A stretch of DNA of 27,883 bases from SKVR01 sp037441525 (lineage in GTDB: Bacteria; Bacteroidota; Bacteroidia; Bacteroidales; UBA7960). The notes beneath the pieces were generated by a model that ran no database searches, was not told where the DNA came from, and saw only the letters and a list, made by a program, of their open reading frames with translations. Position numbers and translations under genes: made by a program. The stretch is from positions 1 through 27,883 of the forward strand of contig JBBISA010000052.1 of NCBI GenBank assembly GCA_037441525.1. The letters are read 5' to 3'. This document shows positions 14,595 to 22,934 of this stretch, piece by piece; the first letter of the stretch is position 1; each line of letters opens with the position of its first letter.

Positions 14595-17500
14595 ATGGTA
14601 AAATCTTTTGAGAAATCCATTATTATTCTGTTCATAGTATTAAGCTCCCACAGCTTTTCGCAGCAGCCTGATTTCAGACAAACTGTAAATATCTCCATCA
14701 CCGCATCATTAAACGATTCAAACAGATCATTATCAGCCCATCAAAACATTCAATATATAAACAACAGCCCCGATACTTTGCAACAGATAATTATGCATCT
14801 GTGGGCAAACGCATGGAAAATTAATACTACATCATTTGCAAAGCAACTGATACAAAGCCGCAATTATGATTTTCATTTTGCCCGTGAGCATCAACGAGGG
14901 GGGTACAGGTACATTGATTTTAAAACAGATGGCAGCTCCCTTAGTTGGGGTAATTGGCAGGAAAATGAAGACGTTATGGTGCTCTATCTTCCCAAAATAT
15001 TGCCACCAGGCGATACCCTGCTAATTACTGCCAGTTTTGAGTTGATTTTCCCCGATGCTCAGTTCTCCCGACTGGGCCATCACAACGGCAGTTTTTATGC
15101 AACACAATGGTATCCAAAACCGGCTGTTTACAATAGCGATGGTTGGCATCCCATGCCCTATCTGCACAGAGGAGAGTTTTTTTCTGAATTCGGCAGTTTT
15201 AATCTTTTGCTCACAATGCCCGAGAATTATATTGTGGCTTCAACCGGAAATCTGGTTACCGAAAGCGAAAAGATGTTTTTAAACAACATCGCGCGGCAAA
15301 CAAGGATTCTTGGGCCTGAAATACCTGATGCCGCTACACTCCCCCCTGCTTCATCACCAAAAACAAAAACTATTCAATTCTTTCAGGAGAATGTGCACGA
15401 TTTTGCATGGTTTGCCGATAAGCAATTCAAAGTGCTGATTGATTCCGTCAAGACTGGAGGCGGAAAAAATGTAACGGCCTGGTCGTTCTTCACCCACGAT
15501 GCTCCTCAATGGTTTAGAGCAAACCGGTATCTCATATCTGCTGTAAATTATATGTCGAATGTTGTGGGCCCCTATCCATGGCAACATATAACAGCAGTGC
15601 AGGGAATTTATAGCGGTGGTGCTAATATGGAATACCCGGCCATTGCCCTCATCGGGAAAAAAGAGTCGGATTCGGAGCTGGAAAGGGTAATTGTACATGA
15701 AGCTATTCATAACTGGTTTTATGGCATACTCGCATCGAACGAAAGAATGGAACCCTGGATTGATGAAGGGTTTACAACCTATTACGAAAACCGGTATTTT
15801 GATGAAAAATACCCAAAGCAAAAATTGCTTGGTCCATTGTCAACCACCTTGCTGGCCGGATATTTTGAACTTGACAAAATCAACTTTAACCAGGAAGCTT
15901 ACTTTTATTATCTTTTAAAGGCAGCCCAGCACCTCGACCAGCCGGCAGGCAGTGCATCCTGCGACCTTACTGAAGTGAATTACTATGCCATGGTTTACTT
16001 TAAGGCTGCCATGGCAATTCGTATTCTGGAAGCATCAGTAGGAAGGCAAAGATTCGATACAATTATGAAGGGCTTCTATCAGAAATGGAAATTCCGGCAT
16101 CCGGCAACCCGTGATATAAGGAAACATTTTTTTGAGCATACATCTGACTCTCTAAATTGGTTTTTCGACGGGTATATTGCTTCCAGTCATAAAACAGACC
16201 TTGCAATCCGAAAAGCGAAAAGGTTAACAGATCATTATCAGGTAGACATAAACAATTCTGGAAACGTAAATACTCCTTTCCAGATTTCAGGTATTAAGAA
16301 CAACCAGGAAGTAATCACCAGATGGTATGGAGGCTTTGATGGTTCTGTCAGCCTGGAATTTCCTGCCGCTGATTACGACCATATTGTGATAGACTACCAG
16401 GGGCTCATTCCGGAAATAAACAGGTCAAACAACTCAATAAGAACCCATGGATTTCTACCCAGGCTAAAAATCCCTGAACTTCTTTTCCTGGGCAGCATAA
16501 AAGACCCCAAACAGCCCCGTCTTTACTGGGCTCCGGTGGCACACTACAACCCTAACGATGGCTTAATGCCCGGACTTGCCTTTTATAGCTACGTTTTTCC
16601 CTATTCAGTAACCAACCTTTTCCTTATGCCCATGTATAGCTCAAGGCGCGACAGACTGGCCGGAACTGCCTGGTTTTACAGGGATTTCTATCCTGGCACA
16701 CCCATCATCCATTCCCTCAGGCCCGGCATAAAAGTTAAGTCCTATGGGCTTGGGCACGGCAAATTTCCAAGGGAGTTTAAACTTATTGAATACTCTTTTC
16801 AAATGACTTTCAATGCTCCCCTCTCCAGCAATAGAACTCACACTTATATTAAATACTTAGGAACTGACGTGAAACGGGATGTAGTCAGATTCTCGGGCGG
16901 ACAACCAAGGGTTGAAACATCAAGGTATTTTATCAATCAACTTGTTTTTAATCATGAAAATCGCAGTGTATTCAATCCATGGGGGTTGAATGCAGAACTT
17001 CTCCAGGGCAATGAAATCGTAAGAGCATCGCTTACCTTCAGCCAGTTTTTTCCTTATGCACCTAAAAATAAAGGATTTGGTATTCGAATGTTTGCAGGGA
17101 AATTCTTTGTAAGCCCGTCAGATGCAGCAGCACCTGACTTCCGTTTTGGGTTGCAGGGGTCAACACCTATGCGCTTGCCCCTTTTTAATCAAATGTTTGC
17201 CGGCCATGGTCAGCCGGCCGGTATAATCTGGGGGAATCAAATGGCCGGCGATATGGGCAATTTCAAATACCCTACCCCCCTCGGGCTTACCTGGAACTGG
17301 TTGGTTGCGACCAACATAACTGCTGATATTCCCATTTTGCCTTTACGCTTATTTTTCGACACAGGAACATATCATGGTGCTTCAATCCAGATTCCTGATA
17401 CGGAGAAATATCCATGGGTGGCTGGTGCTCAGATAAGTATTATAAGGGATGTTGTAAAAGTCAATCTGCCAATAGCAACATCGAATGACCTGAAAAGGAT

Positions 17501-17612
17501 TGCCGGGTTAAACGGGTTGGATTCATGGCTGAAAAAAATTACCTTCAGCATCGATCTTTTAAGAATCAGCCCTATGGAAGCCCGCAGAAACCTTCATTTA
17601 TGGTTGTTCTGA
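14595..17612 (+). CDS. M1-family metallopeptidase fused to a probable outer-membrane beta-barrel
   Basis: The 1005-residue product starts with a signal peptide (KSIIILFIVLSSHSFSQQ). Residues about 25-200 are the N-terminal M1 beta domain; the catalytic gluzincin domain has the GxMEN-like motif YSGGANMEYPAIA, zinc site His368-Glu-Ala-Ile-His372, and Glu391 in WIDEG exactly 18 residues later (HEXXH-X18-E). The peptidase part ends near residue 510 and is followed by a short beta segment. The last roughly 400 residues do not look like the helical ERAP domain of classical M1 enzymes: they alternate aromatic and polar strands (LRLFFDTGTY, VVKVNLPIAT, ITFSIDLLRIS) and end in LHLWLF, a terminal Phe as in outer-membrane barrels such as the BamA/surface-antigen type. 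I infer an outer-membrane-anchored aminopeptidase; the barrel is a prediction. Confidence 0.82.
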   Translation: MVKSFEKSIIILFIVLSSHSFSQQPDFRQTVNISITASLNDSNRSLSAHQNIQYINNSPDTLQQIIMHLWANAWKINTTSFAKQLIQSRNYDFHFAREHQRGGYRYIDFKTDGSSLSWGNWQENEDVMVLYLPKILPPGDTLLITASFELIFPDAQFSRLGHHNGSFYATQWYPKPAVYNSDGWHPMPYLHRGEFFSEFGSFNLLLTMPENYIVASTGNLVTESEKMFLNNIARQTRILGPEIPDAATLPPASSPKTKTIQFFQENVHDFAWFADKQFKVLIDSVKTGGGKNVTAWSFFTHDAPQWFRANRYLISAVNYMSNVVGPYPWQHITAVQGIYSGGANMEYPAIALIGKKESDSELERVIVHEAIHNWFYGILASNERMEPWIDEGFTTYYENRYFDEKYPKQKLLGPLSTTLLAGYFELDKINFNQEAYFYYLLKAAQHLDQPAGSASCDLTEVNYYAMVYFKAAMAIRILEASVGRQRFDTIMKGFYQKWKFRHPATRDIRKHFFEHTSDSLNWFFDGYIASSHKTDLAIRKAKRLTDHYQVDINNSGNVNTPFQISGIKNNQEVITRWYGGFDGSVSLEFPAADYDHIVIDYQGLIPEINRSNNSIRTHGFLPRLKIPELLFLGSIKDPKQPRLYWAPVAHYNPNDGLMPGLAFYSYVFPYSVTNLFLMPMYSSRRDRLAGTAWFYRDFYPGTPIIHSLRPGIKVKSYGLGHGKFPREFKLIEYSFQMTFNAPLSSNRTHTYIKYLGTDVKRDVVRFSGGQPRVETSRYFINQLVFNHENRSVFNPWGLNAELLQGNEIVRASLTFSQFFPYAPKNKGFGIRMFAGKFFVSPSDAAAPDFRFGLQGSTPMRLPLFNQMFAGHGQPAGIIWGNQMAGDMGNFKYPTPLGLTWNWLVATNITADIPILPLRLFFDTGTYHGASIQIPDTEKYPWVAGAQISIIRDVVKVNLPIATSNDLKRIAGLNGLDSWLKKITFSIDLLRISPMEARRNLHLWLF

Positions 17613-17616
17613 ATGA

Positions 17617-18204
17617 TTACCACAGATTTACTACACTAAAAGCATTCTCTTCAATTCTGTTATAATACTCAGCCGGATGATTCCATGAAACCCCGGGAGC
17701 CCTTTCGTTTAGTTCTGCAATACGACGATTTTTTATATCGAAAATCATCACACCATTGTAATCATAAACCGTTGGATAATAGAAATGGGCAGTAACCAGG
17801 GGCTTGGAAGGTGAAGGGTTTTGTATGTGGTGGATAACATTCATTGGTTCAAACACCATTTCACCCTTGCGGTAGTTTTTGGGTGGATGACAGGATAATA
17901 CAGCAGTATCGGAATCGTAAACGAAAAATGTTTCGGTAAGTAACCCTTTAAGAACCACACAGTATCCCCAGAAATTATTATGCATGTGGGTAGACACCTG
18001 GAATTCGGGTGGTGAAACGGTGAGAAAAACCCGGATTGGCGACTCCATGACAACAACCCTGTGATATTTGTCGAAGTCTGCCTCATTCAAAAACTGCTTA
18101 TAATCAATTGTCGAAAAATCGATTGAACTCAATGTTGTTTGAAGAAGGTTGGGGTCGATAACTTTTGTTTCGAGGCTTCTAAGTTTTTCAAGTACAGCTT
18201 CCAT
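17617..18204 (-). CDS. Cysteine-dioxygenase-like cupin (thiol dioxygenase)
   Basis: I use ATG 18204 (195 residues, MEAVLEKL); the frame is open to 18297, but the extra 31 residues look unlike the family. The cupin iron site is visible: His73 and His75 in STHMHNNFWGYCVVLKG and His125 in VIHHIQNP, plus Thr138-Ala-His140-Phe-Tyr142 matching the Ser-His-Tyr triad of mammalian cysteine dioxygenase (positions 153, 155, 157). The position equal to mammalian Cys93, which forms the Cys-Tyr crosslink, is Gly80, as in bacterial thiol dioxygenases. The enzyme would oxidise cysteine or a related thiol (for example 3-mercaptopropionate) to the sulfinate. The gene ends 4 bases from the M1 peptidase stop, convergent, and is divergent from lpxH. 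Confidence 0.72.
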   Translation of the reverse strand: MEAVLEKLRSLETKVIDPNLLQTTLSSIDFSTIDYKQFLNEADFDKYHRVVVMESPIRVFLTVSPPEFQVSTHMHNNFWGYCVVLKGLLTETFFVYDSDTAVLSCHPPKNYRKGEMVFEPMNVIHHIQNPSPSKPLVTAHFYYPTVYDYNGVMIFDIKNRRIAELNERAPGVSWNHPAEYYNRIEENAFSVVNLW

Positions 18205-18354
18205 TTGTAATTGCTCATTAATTTGAAGTGGATGAATTGTTTTTGTGGTGGTTAAAGATACAAAAAAATATTTCCGGGGTTGTACCCCCATTAACAATGC
18301 ACCAATAAATTACATTTGATGGCAGGTCAGTTTTAAATAAAAGCCTTGAATTCA

Positions 18355-18362
18355 TATCTTTG
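18355..18362 (+). promoter_or_regulatory. -7 element of lpxH, with TTTT -33
   Basis: TATCTTTG is an exact TAnnTTTG, with TTTT at 18331-18334 exactly 20 bases upstream. The GTG start at 18381 is about 12 bases after the predicted transcription start. Confidence 0.55.
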
Positions 18363-18380
18363 CCGGCAAACAACTGAAAC

Positions 18381-19136
18381 GTGGAGAAAAAAGAGCTCAT
18401 TTACTTTATTTCAGACGCCCATCTGGGGATTCCCAATCATGCAAGGAGCCTGGAAAGAGAAAAAAAACTGGTTCAGCTTCTTGAGTTGGCAGCCTCAGAA
18501 GCTACAGAGATATTCTTACTGGGCGATATTTTCGATTTCTGGTTCGAATACCGCACCGTAGTGCCAAAGGGTTTTGTAAGGTTATTGGGCAAAATTGCAG
18601 AAATTACGGATGCAGGCATTCCGGTGCATTATTTTACCGGCAATCACGACATGTGGATTTTCAGATATTTCACCCAGGAACTCGGGGTAATAATGCATAA
18701 TAAACCCATCGAAAGGGTTTTCGATAATAAACTCTTTTTTATTGGGCATGGTGATGGCCTCGGCCCCGGCGATAGTGGGTACAAACTATTAAAAAGGGTA
18801 TTTGCCTGTCGATGGTGCCAGTTCCTTTTTTCATGGCTTCACCCTGACATTGGGGCTTCTGTTGCTTTGTATTTTTCTAAAAAAAGCAGGCTGGCCAACG
18901 CTTCGAAAGATGAAGTTTTTTTGGGCGAAGAAAAGGAGCGCCTGATAACCTTCTGCCGTGAATCTGTAAAACTGAAACCCTATAAGTACTTTGTATTTGG
19001 CCACCGCCATCTTCCACTGGAATTTGAAATTGAGCCCGGTATTAAATATATTAATACAGGCGATTGGGTAAAAAACTATTCTTATGCAGTTTTTAGCCAT
19101 GGAGAGCTAAGTCTTAAATATTTTCAAACACCTTAA
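18381..19136 (+). CDS. lpxH: UDP-2,3-diacylglucosamine diphosphatase, LpxH-like
   Basis: LpxH cleaves UDP-2,3-diacylglucosamine to lipid X and UMP in lipid A synthesis. The 251-residue product is a calcineurin-type metallophosphoesterase with ISDAHLG (Asp12, His14), LGDIFDFWFEY (Asp49), FTGNHDMW (Asn88, His89), GHGDGLGPGD (His123) and FGHRHLP (His208, His210). The FDFWFEY and HGDGLGP segments are typical of LpxH and not of general phosphodiesterases. The start codon is GTG; no upstream in-frame ATG exists. A pyrophosphatase of another substrate is possible but less likely. Confidence 0.88.
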   Translation: MEKKELIYFISDAHLGIPNHARSLEREKKLVQLLELAASEATEIFLLGDIFDFWFEYRTVVPKGFVRLLGKIAEITDAGIPVHYFTGNHDMWIFRYFTQELGVIMHNKPIERVFDNKLFFIGHGDGLGPGDSGYKLLKRVFACRWCQFLFSWLHPDIGASVALYFSKKSRLANASKDEVFLGEEKERLITFCRESVKLKPYKYFVFGHRHLPLEFEIEPGIKYINTGDWVKNYSYAVFSHGELSLKYFQTP

Positions 19137-19198
19137 TTATTTTTGTATGTATTTTTTATGATTACATCTTTTATATTTTGCAATTAATATAACTTATT

Positions 19199-19229
19199 TT
19201 TGTTTTTACAGCAATATTTCCTAATTTTG
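19199..19229 (+). promoter_or_regulatory. Full promoter of the small cysteine-rich protein
   Basis: TTTG (19199-19202), a spacer of 19 bases, then TAATTTTG (19222-19229). This exactly matches the Bacteroidota TTTG-N19-21-TAnnTTTG promoter and lies 19 bases before the ATG at 19248. Confidence 0.7.
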
Positions 19230-19247
19230 CAACTGAAACAGAAAATA

Positions 19248-19478
19248 ATGAGAAACCAATGCAGTGCATGCTCGAAATGCGAGCTTTTTCAAGGCAAACT
19301 GACTATTTCAGAAGATGTTAAGATTATGTACAAATACCACTATTGCCTTAGTGGAATTGAAAAGTGGAAAGATTGCAAAAGGTTCGTTTTTACAACCAAT
19401 AGTGGTTTCTGTCCCGACTTTGTAATGCCCAACAGCTTGCTTACCATCGACCAGATATGGCATAAGGCGCAACTTTAG
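19248..19478 (+). CDS. 76-aa cysteine-rich conserved hypothetical protein
   Basis: I place the start at ATG 19248 because a complete promoter ends at 19229; the longer frame to 19200 would start inside the -33 box. The 76 residues contain six cysteines: a CSACSKC cluster (5, 8, 11), Cys33 (YHYC), Cys43 in WKDCKRF and Cys55 in GFCPDFVMPNS. CxxCxxC suggests a metal or iron-sulfur ligand set. A similar C-rich layout with CPDFVMPNS recurs, from memory, in uncharacterised small Bacteroidota proteins. It has no signal peptide, so it is cytoplasmic. Function unknown. It stops 14 bases from folC, convergent. Confidence 0.8.
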   Translation: MRNQCSACSKCELFQGKLTISEDVKIMYKYHYCLSGIEKWKDCKRFVFTTNSGFCPDFVMPNSLLTIDQIWHKAQL

Positions 19479-19492
19479 TTTTCACGCCCGCA

Positions 19493-20797
19493 TCAAACTA
19501 CCTCAGCTACTACAAAAGTACTACCCCCTACAAATACCATATCGTTGTTGCCGGCCATCTGCAATGCATTGGTATAAGCATCATTAACCGACTTATAAAC
19601 CCATCCCTTTAACCCAAATTTATTTGCAGTTTCAGCAAGGATTCTGGCATCAAGGCCTCTCGGTACGTCAGGTTTGCAGAAGTAATAGGTTGTATTTTCT
19701 GTCGGAAGTAATTTCAGAATCCCATCAAGGTCTTTATCGTTCACCATCCCTATTACAAAGTGCAAATGGTTGTGAGGGGTTTTATCAATGTTTTCCAACA
19801 CTACTTTTATCCCGTCCTCGTTGTGGCCTGTATCGCAAATAGTTATTGGATTTTTTCGGAGCAACTGCCACCTTCCCATTATTCCGGTATTTTTAATTAC
19901 TTTTCTTATTCCATTCACTATTCTATCATTGGGAATAATAATCTCACCCATTAAATTGATGGTATTGCAAACCGCTAAAACTGTAGTAATATTTTCAACC
20001 TGGTAGGTTCCTGTCAAAGGCGATAATACGGTGGTAACGGTTCCATGCAATTTATTCAGCAAATCCAAAGAAAGAAGTTGCTCAACTGGGGTATTTGAAA
20101 TCGAAGTATTGGAAACCCTGAAAATATCTTCTGCAAATACTATTTCTGAATTCAATGAAGATGCTCTTTCAGTAAATACCCGAACCAGCAATGGCTGCTT
20201 TCTGCCAATAACAACAGGCACGTATGGCTTTATGATACCAGCCTTTTCGCCAGCTATTGCTTCAAGGGTATTGCCCAGTAAGTTCATGTGGTCGTAGCCT
20301 ATGTTGGTAATGACAGATAATAGCGGAGTCACTACATTGGTCGAATCCAATCTGCCGCCCAAACCTGTTTCAATGATAGCCATATCAACATTCTCATGGG
20401 CAAAATAATCGAATGTCATGGCAATAGTCATTTCAAAAAATGAGGGCCTGAGTTCATCAAGGAACTCTTTATGCTTTTCGACAAAAGCTGCAACAAATTG
20501 TTTTTCAATCATTTTTCCGTTAACTCTGAAGCGTTCTCTGAAATCCTTGAGGTGAGGCGAGGTGCAAAGTCCGGTTTTGTAACCGGCTTCCTGAAAAATA
20601 GATGCTAACAAATGGGATACCGATCCCTTGCCATTGGTCCCAGCTATGTGAATGTTTCTGAATTTTTTGTGCGGATTACCAAGATGCTCCATCAATTTAA
20701 TGGTGTTGCCAAGGTCGGCTTTGTAAGCAGCGGGGCCAATTCGCTGAAACATTGGTAATTGAGAGAAAAGGTAATCAAGCACCTGATTGTAGTCCAT
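19493..20797 (-). CDS. folC: Folylpolyglutamate / dihydrofolate synthase
   Basis: FolC adds glutamate to folates (and in many bacteria also joins dihydropteroate to glutamate), a Mur-ligase-type ATP enzyme. From ATG 20797 the protein has 434 residues. It shows HIAGTNGKGSVSHLL (ATP loop, residues 50-64), TSPHLKDFRERFRVNG, ETGLGGRLDSTNVV, ITNIGYDHMNLLGNTLEAIAGEKAGIIK and ICDTGHNEDG. ATG 20803 two codons upstream is an equal alternative; the frame reaches 20854 but an exact -7 element at 20832-20839 lies inside that extension, so it is rejected. It follows the tonB gene on the same strand, separated by a terminator. Confidence 0.95.
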   Translation of the reverse strand: MDYNQVLDYLFSQLPMFQRIGPAAYKADLGNTIKLMEHLGNPHKKFRNIHIAGTNGKGSVSHLLASIFQEAGYKTGLCTSPHLKDFRERFRVNGKMIEKQFVAAFVEKHKEFLDELRPSFFEMTIAMTFDYFAHENVDMAIIETGLGGRLDSTNVVTPLLSVITNIGYDHMNLLGNTLEAIAGEKAGIIKPYVPVVIGRKQPLLVRVFTERASSLNSEIVFAEDIFRVSNTSISNTPVEQLLSLDLLNKLHGTVTTVLSPLTGTYQVENITTVLAVCNTINLMGEIIIPNDRIVNGIRKVIKNTGIMGRWQLLRKNPITICDTGHNEDGIKVVLENIDKTPHNHLHFVIGMVNDKDLDGILKLLPTENTTYYFCKPDVPRGLDARILAETANKFGLKGWVYKSVNDAYTNALQMAGNNDMVFVGGSTFVVAEVV

Positions 20798-20831
20798 GGT
20801 CATAAAAATGATTTTGAATATAATTGGAGAA

Positions 20832-20839
20832 CAAAAATA
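20832..20839 (-). promoter_or_regulatory. -7 element of folC, overlapping the tonB terminator tail
   Basis: Minus-strand TATTTTTG, an exact TAnnTTTG, about 35 bases before ATG 20797. It is built from the T-run of the upstream terminator. No -33 TTTG is visible at normal spacing. Confidence 0.45.
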
Positions 20840-20868
20840 AAAAAGCCCGATCATTAATTAACCGGGCT
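20832..20868 (-). terminator. Rho-independent terminator after exbB-exbD-tonB
   Basis: On the minus strand AGCCCG (20868-20863) pairs with CGGGCT (20849-20844) around a 13-base loop, followed by a T-rich tract (TTTTTATTTTTG). It lies 29 bases after the tonB stop and before folC. Confidence 0.8.
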
Positions 20869-20897
20869 CTTGAATATTCCTTTGAACCGACTATTGA

Positions 20898-21698
20898 TCA
20901 GTTTCTTATAAAATTATAGGTGATGCTCCCTGTTTGTTCTTCGGCGGCATCGTTTTTCACATCGAAACGTGCACGCATTGCTGCCCTCTCGGCTGCCGCC
21001 CATAAAACCGCGTCTGTGGTGGTGGTACCTCTTTCGCCTGCAACTGCCCTTACTACTTCACCGTTACGATTTACAGTTATTCTTACTACAACTTTGCCTT
21101 GCGATGATGATGTATACTCAGGAAGAGGCAAGCTAATCTGTCGACGACCGGAAAGGCTGAATTCGACGCCACCTTGCCCACCACCGGTTGTTGAAGTACC
21201 GCCAGGGGTGCCATCAGGTCTTCCCTGGTTGCCAGGTTGCCCGGTCTGACCCTGGTCCTGGTTGGTGGTGCTTGTTCTGTCGCGACCAGGAAACAAAGCA
21301 CGCTGATCAACAGTAGGTTGTGGGTCGGGCTGGGGTGTAGTCTGAGCGGGAGGTGTGGGGGTTTGCTGAGGCTGTGTGGTAGGAGTTTGCTGTCGTGGAC
21401 GGGTTGGCCGGGGCTCAGGAATTGCCACTGTTTCTTCGGTATTTTGGGTAACAACCCGTTGTTGCGGGGCTGCGTTTTGAACAGGTTGGGGCTGAGGTGG
21501 CGCAGGTGTTGCATTTAGGGGTTGCCTTTGCCCCATACCCTGATCGGTTACTCCCAAACTTACCATAACACCTGCTTCTTCAGGCAAGGGCAGCGGGGTT
21601 GTTAACCCAAACAGTATAAAAACCAACAACAGGGCACTATGAAATAGAATGGTGCCCAACACAGCCCTGGAGTCATATTTTTTTCTTTCCTGTTCCAT
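20898..21698 (-). CDS. TonB-family energy transducer
   Basis: TonB couples the proton-motive force to outer-membrane transporters. The 266-residue protein has one N-terminal membrane anchor (VLGTILFHSALLLVFILFGL), a long periplasmic linker rich in Pro, Gln and Thr (about residues 60-140, then a Gly/Gln-rich stretch 145-175), and a short C-terminal TonB-like domain (about 180-266) with GKVVVRITVNRNGEVVRAVAG and ending YNFIRN. It follows exbD directly (1 base between), so the three genes form one unit. Whether it serves TonB receptors or a Tol-like role cannot be settled from sequence; the C-terminal domain suits TonB. Confidence 0.85.
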   Translation of the reverse strand: MEQERKKYDSRAVLGTILFHSALLLVFILFGLTTPLPLPEEAGVMVSLGVTDQGMGQRQPLNATPAPPQPQPVQNAAPQQRVVTQNTEETVAIPEPRPTRPRQQTPTTQPQQTPTPPAQTTPQPDPQPTVDQRALFPGRDRTSTTNQDQGQTGQPGNQGRPDGTPGGTSTTGGGQGGVEFSLSGRRQISLPLPEYTSSSQGKVVVRITVNRNGEVVRAVAGERGTTTTDAVLWAAAERAAMRARFDVKNDAAEEQTGSITYNFIRN

Positions 21699-21699
21699 G

Positions 21700-22113
21700 T
21701 TATCTTCGTGGTTGTGTAGCCAAAATAACTTTGTGACTTGTTTTGAATGTACTGTTTATATTGTTTACAACATCTATAACACTAACGATATGTTGAACCG
21801 CCACACTCTGGTCGGCTCTGAGCACAACCGAACCATCGGTTTGCCGTTGCAGTGCAACAACCAGGCCATCCTGAAGCGCTTTCAAATCAACCGGCCGGTC
21901 TTCCAGAAATATTTTTTGCTCAGCATTAATATAAACTGTAACAGTTTGCCTTGCCATGGTGCGACTTTCACTCGATGGCAAAAGCAACTTTATGGCATTG
22001 GGGGCAACCAGTGTAGAAGTGAGCATAAAAAATATCAATAAAAGAAAAACCAGGTCAGACATGGATGCCATGTTGAACTCTGCCTTTCTGGGGTTTCTTA
22101 GTTTTATTGCCAT
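21700..22113 (-). CDS. exbD: ExbD/TolR-family biopolymer transport protein
   Basis: ExbD/TolR is the proton-channel partner of ExbB/TolQ. The 137-residue protein has one N-terminal helix with the conserved proton-conducting Asp20 in NMASMSDLVFLLLIFFMLTS, then a periplasmic domain with RTMARQTVTVYIN and AVQHIVSVIDVV. It sits 12 bases after exbB and 1 base before tonB. Confidence 0.93.
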   Translation of the reverse strand: MAIKLRNPRKAEFNMASMSDLVFLLLIFFMLTSTLVAPNAIKLLLPSSESRTMARQTVTVYINAEQKIFLEDRPVDLKALQDGLVVALQRQTDGSVVLRADQSVAVQHIVSVIDVVNNINSTFKTSHKVILATQPRR

Positions 22114-22125
22114 GGGATGGTTTGT

Positions 22126-22827
22126 TTAGGATGCAGGTTCGTGAAGCAGGTCCATAAATTCGGTTGCCCTGGCCTCGAGCATAAAAATTACTTTTTCGAT
22201 GCGCGATACCAGTATGTTGTAACAAATATAGCCAATAATACCCACTACAAGACCGCCAATTGTAGTGATCATCGCTTCATAAATACCTCCGGCGAGCAGC
22301 GAAATATCAATATTATTGCCGGCCATTGACATGTTATAAAATGCCCTTACCATACCCATTACGGTACCAAGAAACCCAAGCATGGGAGCAGCACCGGCAA
22401 CTGTTGACAGGAAGGCAATGTTTTTTTCAAGTTTTGATACTTCAAGTTTACCAACATTCTCAATGGCTGCATTGATATCATTGAGCGGACGGCCAATACG
22501 GGTTATACCCTTGGCAATCATACGGGCAAGAGGCGACTGATTGTTGCGGCATAAAGCTTTGGCACTATCAATACGGCCTTCATGAATAAAATCGCGAATG
22601 TTGTTCATAAAATTGGGGTCTTCCTTCGATGCTTTGCTTATGGCCATATACCTTTCGATGAAGATATAAATGGCAATAACAGACAAAATAAAAAGGGGAA
22701 TCATTACCACTCCGCCTTTAAACGCCAGAGAAATGAAATTCAGTGTTTCCTCAGTGGGCATGTCTTGTGTGGCATCCGCAACACCCTGGGTTCCCAACTG
22801 TACCTGCAATAACAAGGATTTAATCAT
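22126..22827 (-). CDS. exbB: ExbB/TolQ/MotA-family proton-channel protein
   Basis: This 233-residue membrane protein has three main hydrophobic segments: GGVVMIPLFILSVIAIYIFIE (about 38-58), ending with the family Glu-Arg-Tyr, AFLSTVAGAAPMLGFLGTVMGMVRAF (about 138-163), and EAMITTIGGLVVGIIGYICYN (about 184-204). The middle and last helices carry the conserved polar Thr residues of the TolQ/ExbB proton channel. With exbD and tonB downstream it forms the Ton motor in the inner membrane. Its N-terminus (about 25 residues before the first helix) is short and lacks a clear signal. Confidence 0.93.
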   Translation of the reverse strand: MIKSLLLQVQLGTQGVADATQDMPTEETLNFISLAFKGGVVMIPLFILSVIAIYIFIERYMAISKASKEDPNFMNNIRDFIHEGRIDSAKALCRNNQSPLARMIAKGITRIGRPLNDINAAIENVGKLEVSKLEKNIAFLSTVAGAAPMLGFLGTVMGMVRAFYNMSMAGNNIDISLLAGGIYEAMITTIGGLVVGIIGYICYNILVSRIEKVIFMLEARATEFMDLLHEPAS

Positions 22828-22895
22828 GAAGGTTAGTTTTAAACGGTTTCAGTATAGATTATTAACTTATAATTTTGGTGTATATTTTTTCGGTG

Positions 22896-22903
22896 CAAAA
22901 TTA
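22896..22903 (-). promoter_or_regulatory. -7 element of exbB-exbD-tonB
   Basis: Minus-strand TAATTTTG, an exact TAnnTTTG; predicted transcription start near 22889 and leader of about 60 bases to ATG 22827. Confidence 0.5.
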
Positions 22904-22934
22904 ATAATTCTATGATTATCTGTTAGAAGCTATT

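Noticed and set aside
17200..17225. GCCGGC...GCCGGC inverted repeat
   Set aside because: It lies inside the M1 peptidase coding sequence; GCCGGC is self-complementary, so the pairing is expected from codon use.
21086..21514. 142-codon alternative frame in the tonB gene
   Set aside because: Its length comes from the Pro/Gln-rich linker of the real tonB frame, which has the anchor and C-terminal domain.
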